Positions 1 through 8,229 of a DNA stretch of 64,000 nucleotides are shown piece by piece. The notes under the pieces are model-generated. The model was not told the origin of the DNA, did no database searches, and saw nothing but the letters and a program-made list of their open reading frames with translations. The number at the start of each line of letters is the position of its first letter. Positions within the stretch are counted from its first letter, which is position 1. Source of the DNA: Shouchella sp047238345 (lineage in GTDB: Bacteria > Bacillota > Bacilli > Bacillales > Bacillaceae_D); the NCBI RefSeq assembly GCF_047238345.1, contig NZ_JBDFMQ010000001.1, positions 186,001 through 250,000 of the forward strand. Reading direction: 5' to 3'. The translations under genes and the position numbers were made by a program.

Positions 1-103
1 CAAAGAGGTCACACCCGTTCCCATGCCGAACACGGTCGTTAAGCTCTTTTGCGCCGATGGTAGTTGGGGGCTTCCCCCTGTGAGAGTAGGACATTGCCGG
101 GCA
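1..103 (+). rRNA. rrf: 5S ribosomal RNA, 3' part
   Basis: The first ~100 bases match the conserved 5S rRNA body, including CCCATGCCGAACACGG and the 3' part GAGAGTAGGACATTGCCGGGC. The 5' 12-15 bases lie left of the window. It is followed by tRNA genes, so this is the end of an rRNA operon with a trailing tRNA cluster. Confidence 0.95.
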
Positions 104-235
104 TACATAATTAGCAAAGAGAAGTAAGAAGTTCGAGGACAAAAAGTGCTTGAAGAAGGGAGTGTACATCGGTACATGACCGACTGAAAGACATGGATTG
201 GTCAAAGAAATTCGTCGCTTATCTGAAGCTAAATT

Positions 236-311
236 GGAGGATTAGCTCAGCTGGGAGAGCACCTGCCTTACAAGCAGGGGGTCGGCGGTTCGATCCCGTC
301 ATCCTCCACCA
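236..311 (+). tRNA. tRNA-Val (anticodon TAC)
   Basis: A 76-nt cloverleaf: acceptor GGAGGAT pairs with ATCCTCC, anticodon loop CTTACAA gives TAC, and the T arm contains GGTTCGATCC. The discriminator is A308 and CCA is encoded. First tRNA after the 5S gene. Confidence 0.97.
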
Positions 312-325
312 TACTTTCCAAATGT

Positions 326-410
326 GGAGGGGTAGCGAAGTGGCTAAACGCGGCGGACTGTAAATCCGCTCCCTCCGGGTTCGGCGGTTCGAATCCGTCC
401 CCCTCCACCA
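326..410 (+). tRNA. tRNA-Tyr (anticodon GTA)
   Basis: An 85-nt class II tRNA with a long variable arm. Acceptor GGAGGGG pairs with CCCCTCC, the anticodon loop CTGTAAA reads GTA, and CCA is encoded. Confidence 0.97.
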
Positions 411-419
411 TTTTATGAT

Positions 420-494
420 TGGGCTATAGCCAAGCGGTAAGGCAACGGATTTTGATTCCGTCATTCCCTGGTTCGATCCCAGGTAGCCCAGCCA
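420..494 (+). tRNA. tRNA-Gln (anticodon TTG)
   Basis: Acceptor TGGGCTA pairs with TAGCCCA; the anticodon loop TTTTGAT gives TTG. Discriminator G491 is followed by an encoded CCA. Only 9 nt separate it from tRNA-Tyr. Confidence 0.96.
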
Positions 495-496
495 TC

Positions 497-569
497 GAGC
501 CATTAGCTCAGTTGGTAGAGCATCTGACTTTTAATCAGAGGGTCGAAGGTTCGAATCCTTCATGGCTCA
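497..569 (+). tRNA. tRNA-Lys (anticodon TTT)
   Basis: Acceptor GAGCCAT pairs with ATGGCTC; the anticodon loop CTTTTAA gives TTT. Unlike the three preceding tRNAs, the CCA end is not encoded and must be added after transcription. Confidence 0.96.
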
Positions 570-573
570 TACG

Positions 574-599
574 AAAACGACTTGTATAAGTCGTTTTTT
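574..599 (+). terminator. Hairpin with T run between tRNA-Lys and tRNA-Ala
   Basis: A perfect 10-bp inverted repeat, AAAACGACTT / AAGTCGTTTT, with a GTAT loop and a following T run. It has the form of an intrinsic terminator but lies inside the tRNA cluster, 4 nt before tRNA-Ala. It may be a partial terminator or a processing signal. Confidence 0.6.
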
Positions 600-603
600 G
601 TTA

Positions 604-676
604 GGGGCCTTAGCTCAGCTGGGAGAGCGCCTGCTTTGCACGCAGGAGGTCAGCGGTTCGATCCCGCTAGGCTCCA
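604..676 (+). tRNA. tRNA-Ala (anticodon TGC)
   Basis: Acceptor GGGGCCT pairs with AGGCTCC, including the G-T pair at the third position that marks alanine tRNAs. Anticodon loop TTTGCAC gives TGC. CCA is not encoded. Confidence 0.96.
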
Positions 677-686
677 TATGAAAAGA

Positions 687-720
687 AGAAAGCGACCACC
701 TGGGTGGTCGCTTTCTTTTT
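687..720 (+). terminator. Terminator of the rRNA-tRNA operon
   Basis: A 14-bp stem, AGAAAGCGACCACC / GGTGGTCGCTTTCT, with a TG loop and a T tail directly after tRNA-Ala. Confidence 0.9.
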
Positions 721-738
721 ATGAAAAGATCATTTGAT

Positions 739-912
739 TTATGCTTGAGTATTGGAAAGGTTTTCGTATTGATTGAGCAGGCTATCTAGCTTTCGACTCA
801 ATCTCAACATATGCGGTGAGTTTAAAGAATACACTGTTGCTGAGTCGTTTAGTTCCATTCGTACGTCTTCAATTGAACGTGATAATGGACAAACAAGATG
901 CGCATTCGACAT
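739..912 (-). CDS. Spo0E-like aspartyl-phosphate phosphatase
   Basis: A 57-residue protein read on the minus strand that most gene finders would drop for size. Its C-terminal half carries the Spo0E family signature with Ser-x-x-x-Asp: LRLSRKLDSLLNQYENLS. Known Spo0E-family proteins dephosphorylate Spo0A~P and delay sporulation; this is expected here but not proven. The start is the second of two close ATGs, because the GGAGGT site at 919-924 touches the first ATG (916-918) but sits 6 nt before the second (910-912). It is monocistronic, between the tRNA terminator and sigW, transcribed away from sigW. Confidence 0.85.
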   Translation of the reverse strand: MSNAHLVCPLSRSIEDVRMELNDSATVYSLNSPHMLRLSRKLDSLLNQYENLSNTQA

Positions 913-1014
913 AGCCATACCTCCCTTTCTTTATTAAGGAACAATTCGGTGTAAAAAGAGAAAAATCCTTCCATAATTAAGAAAAAAGTTAATTTTTCTG
1001 TTATTATAAAAAAC

Positions 1015-1040
1015 GAAACTTAATTCTAGTGTATTCCGTA
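1015..1040 (+). promoter_or_regulatory. Putative SigW-type autoregulatory promoter
   Basis: GAAAC at 1015-1019 and CGTA at 1037-1040, separated by 17 bp, match the ECF SigW consensus (TGAAAC, 16-17 bp, CGTA). The CGTA ends 24 bp before the sigW start codon. SigW is known to transcribe its own operon in Bacillus subtilis; the site is consistent with that. Confidence 0.75.
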
Positions 1041-1064
1041 AGTTACATGTAGGTAGGGGATGTC

Positions 1065-1628
1065 ATGGATTCGTTAACAAAACGCTTAATATTGGAAATT
1101 AAACAGGGTGATGACCAAGCATTTTCAGAGTTAGTTGATTTGTACAAAGACAAAGTTTATCAAGTCGCCTATCGGATGGTTGGTCATCCTCAAGAGGCGC
1201 AAGATGTGGCGCAAGAGGCGTTTCTCAGGGTGTATACAAATCTAGATAAATACGATGTGAATCGGAAATTCTCTACGTGGGTTTTTCGAATTGCTACAAA
1301 TGTGGCAATTGATCGTTTAAGGAAGCGGAAGCCAGATGTTCATTTGCAGGACAATGTTAAAGGAACGGAAGCGATCACGTATGAGTCTCAGCTTGCTGCA
1401 ACAGATGATTTACCAGAGGACCAAGTGGTTCAGTTAGAATTACAGGATTGGATTCAATCGGAAATTAATCATTTACCGCCTAAATATCGTACTGCTATTA
1501 TTCTAAAGTACTTAGAAGATTTATCTTTAAAAGAAATTAGTGAAGTTATGGACTTGCCAGTTGCAACAGTGAAAACTCGAATTCATCGCGGTCGTGAAGC
1601 GTTACGCAAACGTATGCGACATGTTTAA
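1065..1628 (+). CDS. sigW: ECF RNA polymerase sigma factor SigW
   Basis: A 187-residue ECF sigma factor with sigma region 2 at about residues 25-90 (FSTWVFRIATNVAIDRL) and region 4 with its helix-turn-helix at about 130-183 (LKEISEVMDLPVATVKTRI). SigW controls the response to cell-wall antibiotics, membrane-active peptides and alkaline shock in Bacillus. The identity is supported by the following anti-sigma gene and the cdaA-cdaR-glmM neighbourhood, the same order as in B. subtilis. The GTAGGTAGGGG upstream is the ribosome-binding region. The stop codon is 22 bp from the rsiW start, so the pair is co-transcribed. Confidence 0.95.
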   Translation: MDSLTKRLILEIKQGDDQAFSELVDLYKDKVYQVAYRMVGHPQEAQDVAQEAFLRVYTNLDKYDVNRKFSTWVFRIATNVAIDRLRKRKPDVHLQDNVKGTEAITYESQLAATDDLPEDQVVQLELQDWIQSEINHLPPKYRTAIILKYLEDLSLKEISEVMDLPVATVKTRIHRGREALRKRMRHV

Positions 1629-1650
1629 ATAAGGAGGAGTGGCACACATT

Positions 1651-2289
1651 ATGAACTGTCATTCTTACAATGAACTGATACACATTTATTTAGATGGGGA
1701 TGCAACACATGAGCAAAAGGAACGCTTATATGCTCATTTAGAAACGTGTTCCCATTGTCAAACACATGTAAACGAACTGAAGAAGTCTATTGCTTTTATT
1801 CAAAGTTCGTCTCATATAGAAGCGCCTGCCAATTTTACAGCAGGTATTATGGCGAATCTGCCGAAAAAGAAGAAGAATGGAACGAAAGTGAAACGGTTCT
1901 TAAAGAAGCATCCGATTTTAGTTGCTGCCGCAGTGTTTTTTCTAATGATGTCCACGGCAGTCTTTTCGACTTGGAACCAAAACGACGGAATTGCTGTATC
2001 GGGTAATGGACCATTTGTCATTAATAAGGAAACCGGTGTTGTGACTGTGCCAGAGGGTGCGGTAATTGAAGGTGATCTGATGGTGCGGAATGGGGAGTTA
2101 GAGCTTGAGGGAGAAGTTCGCGGGGATATTCTCTTATTAAATAGTTCTTTTAATAAGGAGTCTCTCTATGCATCACCTAACCAAGTAACCGGAGAGATTG
2201 AGGAAGTTGATCAGTTTTTATCATGGATTTGGTATAACACGAAAGGCTTTTTCACCGATGTGTTTGGATTCCTTAATCGAGACAGCTGA
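1651..2289 (+). CDS. rsiW: Anti-sigma-W factor RsiW
   Basis: A 212-residue membrane-anchored anti-sigma factor. The cytoplasmic N-terminus has the zinc-binding motif HLETCSHC (His, Cys, Cys) of ZAS-domain anti-sigma factors; one membrane segment lies at about residues 87-108 (HPILVAAAVFFLMMSTAVF). The extracytoplasmic part is acidic and rich in short beta-like repeats (EGAVIEGDLMVRNGELELEG), with a bactofilin-like look. In B. subtilis RsiW is destroyed stepwise by PrsW and RasP to free SigW. ATG 1651 is preferred over GTG 1639 because homologues begin close to the zinc motif; the AAGGAGG at 1631-1637 serves it with a long spacing. Confidence 0.93.
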   Translation: MNCHSYNELIHIYLDGDATHEQKERLYAHLETCSHCQTHVNELKKSIAFIQSSSHIEAPANFTAGIMANLPKKKKNGTKVKRFLKKHPILVAAAVFFLMMSTAVFSTWNQNDGIAVSGNGPFVINKETGVVTVPEGAVIEGDLMVRNGELELEGEVRGDILLLNSSFNKESLYASPNQVTGEIEEVDQFLSWIWYNTKGFFTDVFGFLNRDS

Positions 2290-2549
2290 TGATTAAGAAA
2301 TGTAAGCTATAATCGGGCTTGAGCTTGTCATCGCGAAATCATTGGTTTTATCAAATTGTTTTTCGTACGAGATAACGAATATAAATAAGAACAAACGTAA
2401 AAGAACATGGGGTTTCTGTGTAAAACGGGAACTCCTTTAACTTTATATGAAGATAATGGTATAATGATAACGTTTGACACGGATTTGTATAGCAATGGTA
2501 AGTTGTGTCAAAAGTATAAAGAAGAGTTTGTTTATGTGGAGGGGCGGAT

Positions 2550-3377
2550 ATGCTTTCTGCTAATCTTGATCAGTTTCCGTGGCTAGTATATATCGGGCAA
2601 ATTGTCGATATTTTACTTGTTACATATGTTGTTTATAAATTAATTATGATTATACGCGGCACCCGAGCGGTTCAGCTTGTTAAAGGGATTGTTGCGATCT
2701 TTATTGTCTGGTTTATTAGTAATTTTCTTGGCTTAAGTACGTTAGAGTTTATAACAAGACAGACGGCTACGTTTGGCTTATTGGCGATTATTATTATTTT
2801 CCAACCGGAATTAAGGAGAGGCCTTGAACAACTTGGTCGGAGTCGACTCTTTAATAGTCGTTCTGCGCAAAAAGACGATGCGTTAAAGCCGACGATCGAT
2901 GCGTTAGTAAAAGCATCGGTTTATATGGGAAAACGAAGAATCGGCGCATTGATTTCAATTGAGCGTGAAACAGGTTTAAATGATTATGCGGAATCTGGAA
3001 TTCCGCTAAATGCGAATATTTCTTCAGAGTTACTAATAAATTTGTTTGTTCCAAATACTCCTTTGCATGACGGTGCGATTGTGTTGAAAAACGATAAAAT
3101 TCTTGCGGCAGGTTGTTATTTACCGTTATCTGAAGATAGTTCGATTTCAAAAGAGCTTGGAACTCGGCACCGAGCGGCCCTTGGTGTCAGTGAGGTCACT
3201 GATGCGGTCACCATTATTGTGTCTGAAGAAACAGGGGCGATTTCGATTTCAAAAAGAGGAACGCTCTATCGAGATTTAACAAAGGAACAGCTGCAAGATT
3301 TGTTGGAACAAAACTTATTAAAGCCTTCAACAACTACCGAAACACGCTGGCAGTGGGGAGGTAAAAAAGATGGATAG
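2550..3377 (+). CDS. cdaA: Diadenylate cyclase CdaA (DacA)
   Basis: A 275-residue c-di-AMP synthase that joins two ATP into cyclic di-AMP. Three membrane helices fill residues ~15-85, followed by the DAC domain with the DGA motif at 174-176 (LHDGAIV) and the RHR motif at 207-209 (TRHRAA), both needed for catalysis. c-di-AMP controls potassium and osmolyte transport and wall homeostasis. The gene overlaps cdaR by 8 bp and lies in the conserved cdaA-cdaR-glmM unit; both partners are known to modulate CdaA activity. The 260 bp before it hold a TATAAT at 2460-2465 as a possible -10 box, so it may have a promoter apart from that of sigW. Confidence 0.96.
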   Translation: MLSANLDQFPWLVYIGQIVDILLVTYVVYKLIMIIRGTRAVQLVKGIVAIFIVWFISNFLGLSTLEFITRQTATFGLLAIIIIFQPELRRGLEQLGRSRLFNSRSAQKDDALKPTIDALVKASVYMGKRRIGALISIERETGLNDYAESGIPLNANISSELLINLFVPNTPLHDGAIVLKNDKILAAGCYLPLSEDSSISKELGTRHRAALGVSEVTDAVTIIVSEETGAISISKRGTLYRDLTKEQLQDLLEQNLLKPSTTTETRWQWGGKKDG

Positions 3378-4596
3378 AATGTTAAATAGCATTTGGTTTG
3401 TAAGAATTTTGGCGTTTTTTATTGCATTAATGCTTTTCTTTATGGTGAATCAAAGCAACATTGGCTCTCCTTCTTTGTTACCAGACACGCCTAGTGCCCC
3501 ATTTGTGATTGAAGATGAGTCTGTTGAAGTGATTTATGATGAAGAGCGGTTTGAACTTGTTGAAGAACCGGGAGCAGTAGATGTTGAACTTCGAGGTTCA
3601 CAAGTCTCTATCTCCTTGTTTCAAATTACAAGCAATCGCTCAACAGAAGTGTTTGTAGATGCGTCAGACATAGAAGATGAGGGCAGGCATCAGCTAGCCG
3701 TTAGCCATCGGAATTTCCCTAGTGATCTGTCGGTTTCAATTGAACCGCAGGTGGTATCTGTGACGTTAAGAGAACGCCAAACGGCTTCTTTTTCTGTGGA
3801 TGTACAGCTCGAAAATGAAGATGATGTTGCTGAAGATAACTCGTTAGGATCTCCTATTGTCAGTCCGCTCAATGTGAACGTTACAGCAAATCGAGAGACC
3901 ATCGAAGCAATTGAAGATGTGTATGTCTATGTAGATTTAACAGGTGCAGATGAAACGATAGAAGATGAGTTTCCTGTCCATTTTTATAATGAAGAAGGGC
4001 ATCAACTGGATGTTCAGTCGGATCCACAGTTTGTAAACGTTACGGTTCCACTAACGAGTCCAAATAAACTCGTGCCCGTTAAGTTAATACGAGAAGATGA
4101 ATTGCCTGATGGATTAAGTTTTGAGGATGTAACGATTTATCCGAATGAAGTAACCGTATATGGCTCAGCGGACGATATTGAAACCGTTGACTTTGTTGAG
4201 AGTGAACCGATTGATTTAACAAGTATTGAGGAAAGTGGAGAACTCACTATCCCCCTTGAAGTTCCGGATGAAGTAGAGCGAATTGATCCAGAGCAAGTGA
4301 CTGTTGATTTTACGCTCGCTGAGGAAGAGGAACTTGTTTTTCAATCGATTCCAATTGAGATTACAGGCGCGGATGCTGCGGTGAATTTTCATAGCGAGGC
4401 TCCAGAAACAGTTGATGTAACGGCATTTGGCTCGCAGTCAAGATTGGATGATTTACTTGATGAGGATATTCAAGTAAGCGTCGATGCATCGGGTGCACAT
4501 GCTGGAGACCAGGAATTTCCATTAAACGTCACTGGTCCTTCCTATATTCGGTTTGAACTTGATGAAATTGAAACGGTATTGCGCTTTAGCGAATAG
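3370..4596 (+). CDS. cdaR: CdaA regulatory protein CdaR (YbbR domains)
   Basis: A 408-residue protein with one N-terminal membrane segment (residues ~8-27) and a long, strongly acidic extracytoplasmic region built of repeated YbbR beta domains of about 80 residues. CdaR binds CdaA in the membrane and modulates c-di-AMP synthesis. The ATG at 3370 has GGAGGT about 7 nt upstream and lies inside the end of cdaA, implying translational coupling. The very high Asp/Glu content of the exported part fits an alkaliphile or halotolerant host (inference). Confidence 0.93.
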   Translation: MDRMLNSIWFVRILAFFIALMLFFMVNQSNIGSPSLLPDTPSAPFVIEDESVEVIYDEERFELVEEPGAVDVELRGSQVSISLFQITSNRSTEVFVDASDIEDEGRHQLAVSHRNFPSDLSVSIEPQVVSVTLRERQTASFSVDVQLENEDDVAEDNSLGSPIVSPLNVNVTANRETIEAIEDVYVYVDLTGADETIEDEFPVHFYNEEGHQLDVQSDPQFVNVTVPLTSPNKLVPVKLIREDELPDGLSFEDVTIYPNEVTVYGSADDIETVDFVESEPIDLTSIEESGELTIPLEVPDEVERIDPEQVTVDFTLAEEEELVFQSIPIEITGADAAVNFHSEAPETVDVTAFGSQSRLDDLLDEDIQVSVDASGAHAGDQEFPLNVTGPSYIRFELDEIETVLRFSE

Positions 4597-4632
4597 TGTG
4601 TAAGAGTGAGTTGTAGAAGAAGGAGCGATTGC

Positions 4633-5973
4633 ATGGGTAAATATTTTGGAACGGACGGCGTAAGAGGTGTAGCAAACACGGAGTTAACTCCTGAGCTTGC
4701 CTTTAAACTTGGTCGTGCTGGTGGATATGTTCTAACAAAAGAAGCGAGTCAACCAAAAGTCTTAATTGGTCGAGATACACGGATTTCTGGAGAAATGCTT
4801 GAAGCGGCATTGGTTTCGGGGCTTATTTCAATAGGTGTTGAGGTTATGCGAATAGGTGTGATTTCGACACCTGGCGTGGCGTTTCTTACAAAGCAATTAA
4901 GTGCTACTGCAGGTGTGATGATTTCGGCATCTCATAATCCAGTAGAAGACAATGGAATTAAATTCTTTGGTTCAGACGGTTTTAAGCTTCGGGATGCACA
5001 AGAAGCAGAAATTGAATCGTTAATTGATGGCGAAGATACGATGCCACGACCAATTGGTAGTGCGCTCGGTCAAATCAATGATTATTTTGAAGGCGCACAA
5101 AAATACATGCAATTTCTGAAGCAAACGGTAGAGGGCGATTTTGAAGGGATTCATGTTGCGATAGACTGTGCCAATGGATCGGCTTCATCCCTTGCAACAC
5201 ATGTCCTTGCTGATTTAGAAGCGGATATTTCTTCTATGGGGGCGTCACCAGATGGTACAAATATTAATAACTGCTGTGGCTCCACTCATCCAGAAGGGTT
5301 AGCGAAGCTAGTGGTTGAAAAAGAAGCAGACATCGGTCTTGCTTTTGATGGTGATGCGGATCGATTAATCGCGGTAGACGAAAAAGGAAATATCGTGGAT
5401 GGCGACCAGATTATGTATATTGTTGCGAAGTATTTCAGTGAGCAAGGGAAATTAAACAACAATACGGTAGTGGCAACGGTCATGAGTAATCTCGGCTTCC
5501 ATAAAGGATTAGAAGCAAAAGGCATACAGACGAAACAGACGGCTGTTGGCGATCGTTATGTAATGGAAGAAATGCGTAACGGGAACTACAACTTAGGCGG
5601 CGAACAATCCGGCCACATCATTTTCCTTGAACATAACACAACTGGTGACGGGCTCTTATCGGGTGTGCAGCTCATTCAAATCATGAAACAATCTGGTAAG
5701 CCGTTGTCAGAGCTTGCTGGTGAGATGGAAACTTTTCCACAGTGTTTAATTAATGTTCGAGTGACGGATCGTGATGCGGTTAAAGAGAATGATAAAGTAA
5801 AAGCTGTCATTGCGGAAGTTGAAGAAGAGATGGCTGGAGAAGGTCGCGTACTTGTACGTCCTTCAGGCACAGAGCCACTTGTTCGAGTTATGGTAGAAGC
5901 GAAAACAGATGAGCTTTGTGAAACATACGTGAATCGAATTGTTGATGTTGTAAAAGTTGAGCTCGGTGCATGA
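4633..5973 (+). CDS. glmM: Phosphoglucosamine mutase GlmM
   Basis: A 446-residue alpha-D-phosphohexomutase that converts glucosamine-6-phosphate to glucosamine-1-phosphate, a step toward UDP-GlcNAc and peptidoglycan. The phosphoserine loop ISASHNP places the catalytic Ser at residue 100; the metal loop DGDADR and the C-terminal phosphate-binding loop RPSGTEPLVRVM are present. ATG 4633 is chosen because AAGGAG lies 8 nt upstream and homologues begin MGKYFGTDG. GlmM also binds CdaA and inhibits it in several Firmicutes, linking wall precursor supply to c-di-AMP. Confidence 0.97.
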   Translation: MGKYFGTDGVRGVANTELTPELAFKLGRAGGYVLTKEASQPKVLIGRDTRISGEMLEAALVSGLISIGVEVMRIGVISTPGVAFLTKQLSATAGVMISASHNPVEDNGIKFFGSDGFKLRDAQEAEIESLIDGEDTMPRPIGSALGQINDYFEGAQKYMQFLKQTVEGDFEGIHVAIDCANGSASSLATHVLADLEADISSMGASPDGTNINNCCGSTHPEGLAKLVVEKEADIGLAFDGDADRLIAVDEKGNIVDGDQIMYIVAKYFSEQGKLNNNTVVATVMSNLGFHKGLEAKGIQTKQTAVGDRYVMEEMRNGNYNLGGEQSGHIIFLEHNTTGDGLLSGVQLIQIMKQSGKPLSELAGEMETFPQCLINVRVTDRDAVKENDKVKAVIAEVEEEMAGEGRVLVRPSGTEPLVRVMVEAKTDELCETYVNRIVDVVKVELGA

Positions 5974-5979
5974 TACAAC

Positions 5980-6010
5980 CCATCCTCCCAATCGTGGAGG
6001 ATGGTTTTTT
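5980..6010 (+). terminator. Terminator after glmM
   Basis: A 9-bp stem CCATCCTCC / GGAGGATGG followed by a T run, 6 nt after the glmM stop. It separates the cdaA-glmM transcript from glmS. Confidence 0.9.
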
Positions 6011-6096
6011 ACTGATGTTTAACACGATTCTAGCGAGGATCGACACAAAATAAAAAGAACCGCATAAATTAAAATGTGAAGAACCATTGAACTTAA

Positions 6097-6123
6097 TTGA
6101 CGTGTGTTCTTCATTCCTATAAT
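6097..6123 (+). promoter_or_regulatory. Putative SigA promoter of glmS
   Basis: TTGACG at 6097-6102 and TATAAT at 6118-6123; the spacer is 15 bp, or 17 bp if TAATAT at 6120-6125 is the -10 box. Transcription would begin just before the ribozyme. Confidence 0.6.
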
Positions 6124-6149
6124 ATGGAACTTGTACGAGAAACAGATGC

Positions 6150-6360
6150 GTACAAACAAGCGCCAGGACTGACGAGAGATCAGTTGACGAGGAAGAGGGC
6201 TAATCGACAATCGGCGGGTTCCCTCCGGCTGCGTGTGACAGTCGCAAGCTTTTGTAAAAAACATTAAGGTGACTTAATGCACAAAAACAAAAGCCGCACA
6301 CAAACAACAAACAAAACAAAGAGTGGGGGTAAGTCTGCCCCTACGGAGTCTTACTCCCAC
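6150..6360 (+). promoter_or_regulatory. glmS ribozyme (GlcN6P-responsive riboswitch)
   Basis: The glmS leader holds the ribozyme core. The cleavage site is A6159/G6160 in front of GCGCCAGGACT; then come the P1 stem (ACTGA/TCAGT), GACGAGG, ATCGACAATCGGCGG and CTCCGGCTG core segments, and a CGCAAGC pairing element. An 11-bp hairpin at 6323-6360 (GTGGGGGTAAG / CTTACTCCCAC) is probably the P4 domain. The ribozyme class cuts its own mRNA when glucosamine-6-phosphate, the GlmS product, is bound, and so lowers GlmS synthesis. The 3' boundary is approximate. Confidence 0.93.
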
Positions 6361-6378
6361 ATCGGGAGGAAACGGATT

Positions 6379-8181
6379 ATGTGTGGAATTGTTGGTTACA
6401 TCGGAAATGAAGATGCAAAAGAGATCTTACTGAACGGACTAGAAAAGCTAGAGTATCGTGGCTATGACTCTGCTGGGATTGCAGTTCGTACAGAAGACGG
6501 CACGCATGTTTTTAAGGAAAAAGGACGAATTGCGACATTGCGTGACGCAGTTGACATGGATGTTGAAACGACTGTAGGGATTGGACACACTCGTTGGGCG
6601 ACCCATGGTGTTCCGAGTCAGTTAAACGCGCATCCACATCAAAGCTCTACAGAGCGCTTTACCCTTGTTCATAACGGGGTTATTGAAAACTATCAACAAA
6701 TTAAGCGTGAATATCTTCAAGATGTACAGCTTCATAGTGACACGGATACGGAAGTGATTGTTCAATTTATTGAGCAGCTTTCAAAAGAAGGCTTAACAAC
6801 AGAAGATGCAGTAAGCAAAGCACTCTCTATGATGAAGGGTTCTTATGCGATTGCGCTTCTCGATAAAGAAGAGCCAGAAACGATTTTTGTAGGAAAAAAT
6901 AAAAGTCCGCTTCTTATTGGCGTTGGAGACGGCGTAAACGTAATTGCGTCTGATGCCATGGCCATGCTTAACGTAACGGATCAGTTTGTTGAGATTATGG
7001 ATGAAGAGCTTGTACTTGTGAAACGCGACGGCATTGAGATTAAAACGCTTAATGGAGAAGTACAAAATCGTCAACCTTACACAGCAGAGCTTGATGCGAG
7101 TGACATTGAAAAAGGCACATACGATCATTTTATGTTAAAAGAAATTGATGAGCAGCCGATTGTTATTCGTAACATCATTCAAAAATATCAACACGAAGAT
7201 GGTTCAACGCGTTTAGATGCAGATATTCGTGCAGCAATGCAAGAATCCGATCGCATATATGTGATTGCAGCAGGAACGAGTTACCATGCTGGTTTAGTTG
7301 GGAAGCAGCTGCTTGAGCAAGTGGCAAATAAACCTACAGAAGTGCATATTGCAAGTGAATTTTTATACAATATGCCATTATTATCAAAAAATCCACTCTT
7401 TGTCTTTATTTCACAAAGCGGTGAAACAGCAGATTCTCGTGGTGTGCTTGTCGATGTGAAGAAGAAAGGTCACCGTACGTTAACGATTACAAACGTACCT
7501 GGTTCCACGCTTTCTCGTGAATCTGATTTCACACTTCATACGTTTGCAGGTCCAGAGATTGCGGTTGCATCAACGAAAGCATACACAGCTCAAATGGCGG
7601 TACTAACGTTACTTGCAGTTGATACTGCTTATTCATCAGGAATTGAGCTTGATTTTGATCCAATTCAAGAGTTAGGCATTGCAGCAAATGCGATGGAAGC
7701 TCTATGTAACCAAAAAGACGAGTTTGAAAAGATTGCAAAGGATTATCTCTCTGTTACAAGAAATGCATTCTTTATCGGCCGTGCGTCTGATTACTATGTG
7801 GCATTAGAAGGTGCGCTGAAGCTTAAAGAAATCTCCTATATCCAAGCGGAAGGATTCGCAGGTGGAGAGCTTAAGCACGGCACGATTGCGCTTATTGAAG
7901 AAGGTACGCCTGTTATTGCACTAGCAACGAATGAGCACGTAAACTTAAGTATCCGCGGAAACGTGCAAGAAGTTGTGAGCCGTGGTGCTGCAGCAGTCAT
8001 CATTTCAATGGAAGGCCTTGATCAAGAGGGCGACGCGGTTGTGCTGCCACGTGTCCATGAAATCATCGCGCCACTTGTTTCCGTTATTCCAACACAGCTA
8101 ATTGCTTATTATGCTGCGCTTCACAGAGGTTGTGACGTGGATAAGCCAAGAAACTTAGCGAAAAGTGTTACGGTAGAATAA
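6379..8181 (+). CDS. glmS: Glutamine-fructose-6-phosphate aminotransferase GlmS
   Basis: A 600-residue enzyme that makes glucosamine-6-phosphate from fructose-6-phosphate and glutamine. It starts MCGIVGYIG, so the Cys exposed after Met removal is the glutaminase nucleophile. The N-terminal Ntn-type glutaminase domain (to ~230) is followed by two SIS sugar-isomerase domains; the end is KPRNLAKSVTVE as in the family. An upstream in-frame ATG at 6277 is rejected because it would translate through the ribozyme, while GGGAGGA sits 8 nt before ATG 6379. Confidence 0.97.
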   Translation: MCGIVGYIGNEDAKEILLNGLEKLEYRGYDSAGIAVRTEDGTHVFKEKGRIATLRDAVDMDVETTVGIGHTRWATHGVPSQLNAHPHQSSTERFTLVHNGVIENYQQIKREYLQDVQLHSDTDTEVIVQFIEQLSKEGLTTEDAVSKALSMMKGSYAIALLDKEEPETIFVGKNKSPLLIGVGDGVNVIASDAMAMLNVTDQFVEIMDEELVLVKRDGIEIKTLNGEVQNRQPYTAELDASDIEKGTYDHFMLKEIDEQPIVIRNIIQKYQHEDGSTRLDADIRAAMQESDRIYVIAAGTSYHAGLVGKQLLEQVANKPTEVHIASEFLYNMPLLSKNPLFVFISQSGETADSRGVLVDVKKKGHRTLTITNVPGSTLSRESDFTLHTFAGPEIAVASTKAYTAQMAVLTLLAVDTAYSSGIELDFDPIQELGIAANAMEALCNQKDEFEKIAKDYLSVTRNAFFIGRASDYYVALEGALKLKEISYIQAEGFAGGELKHGTIALIEEGTPVIALATNEHVNLSIRGNVQEVVSRGAAAVIISMEGLDQEGDAVVLPRVHEIIAPLVSVIPTQLIAYYAALHRGCDVDKPRNLAKSVTVE

Positions 8182-8196
8182 TATCAATTAAGATTA

Positions 8197-8229
8197 CCCC
8201 TTTAGATATGATGATCTAAAGGGGTTTTT
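8197..8229 (+). terminator. Terminator after glmS
   Basis: An 11-bp stem, CCCCTTTAGAT / ATCTAAAGGGG, with a 6-nt loop and a T run. Confidence 0.92.

Noticed and set aside
219..503. A 94-codon open frame on the minus strand over the tRNA genes
   Set aside because: It is the reverse complement of tRNA genes and has no ribosome site.
6277..6378. N-terminal extension of GlmS from ATG 6277
   Set aside because: It would be translated through the glmS ribozyme and hides the catalytic Cys that must follow the first Met.
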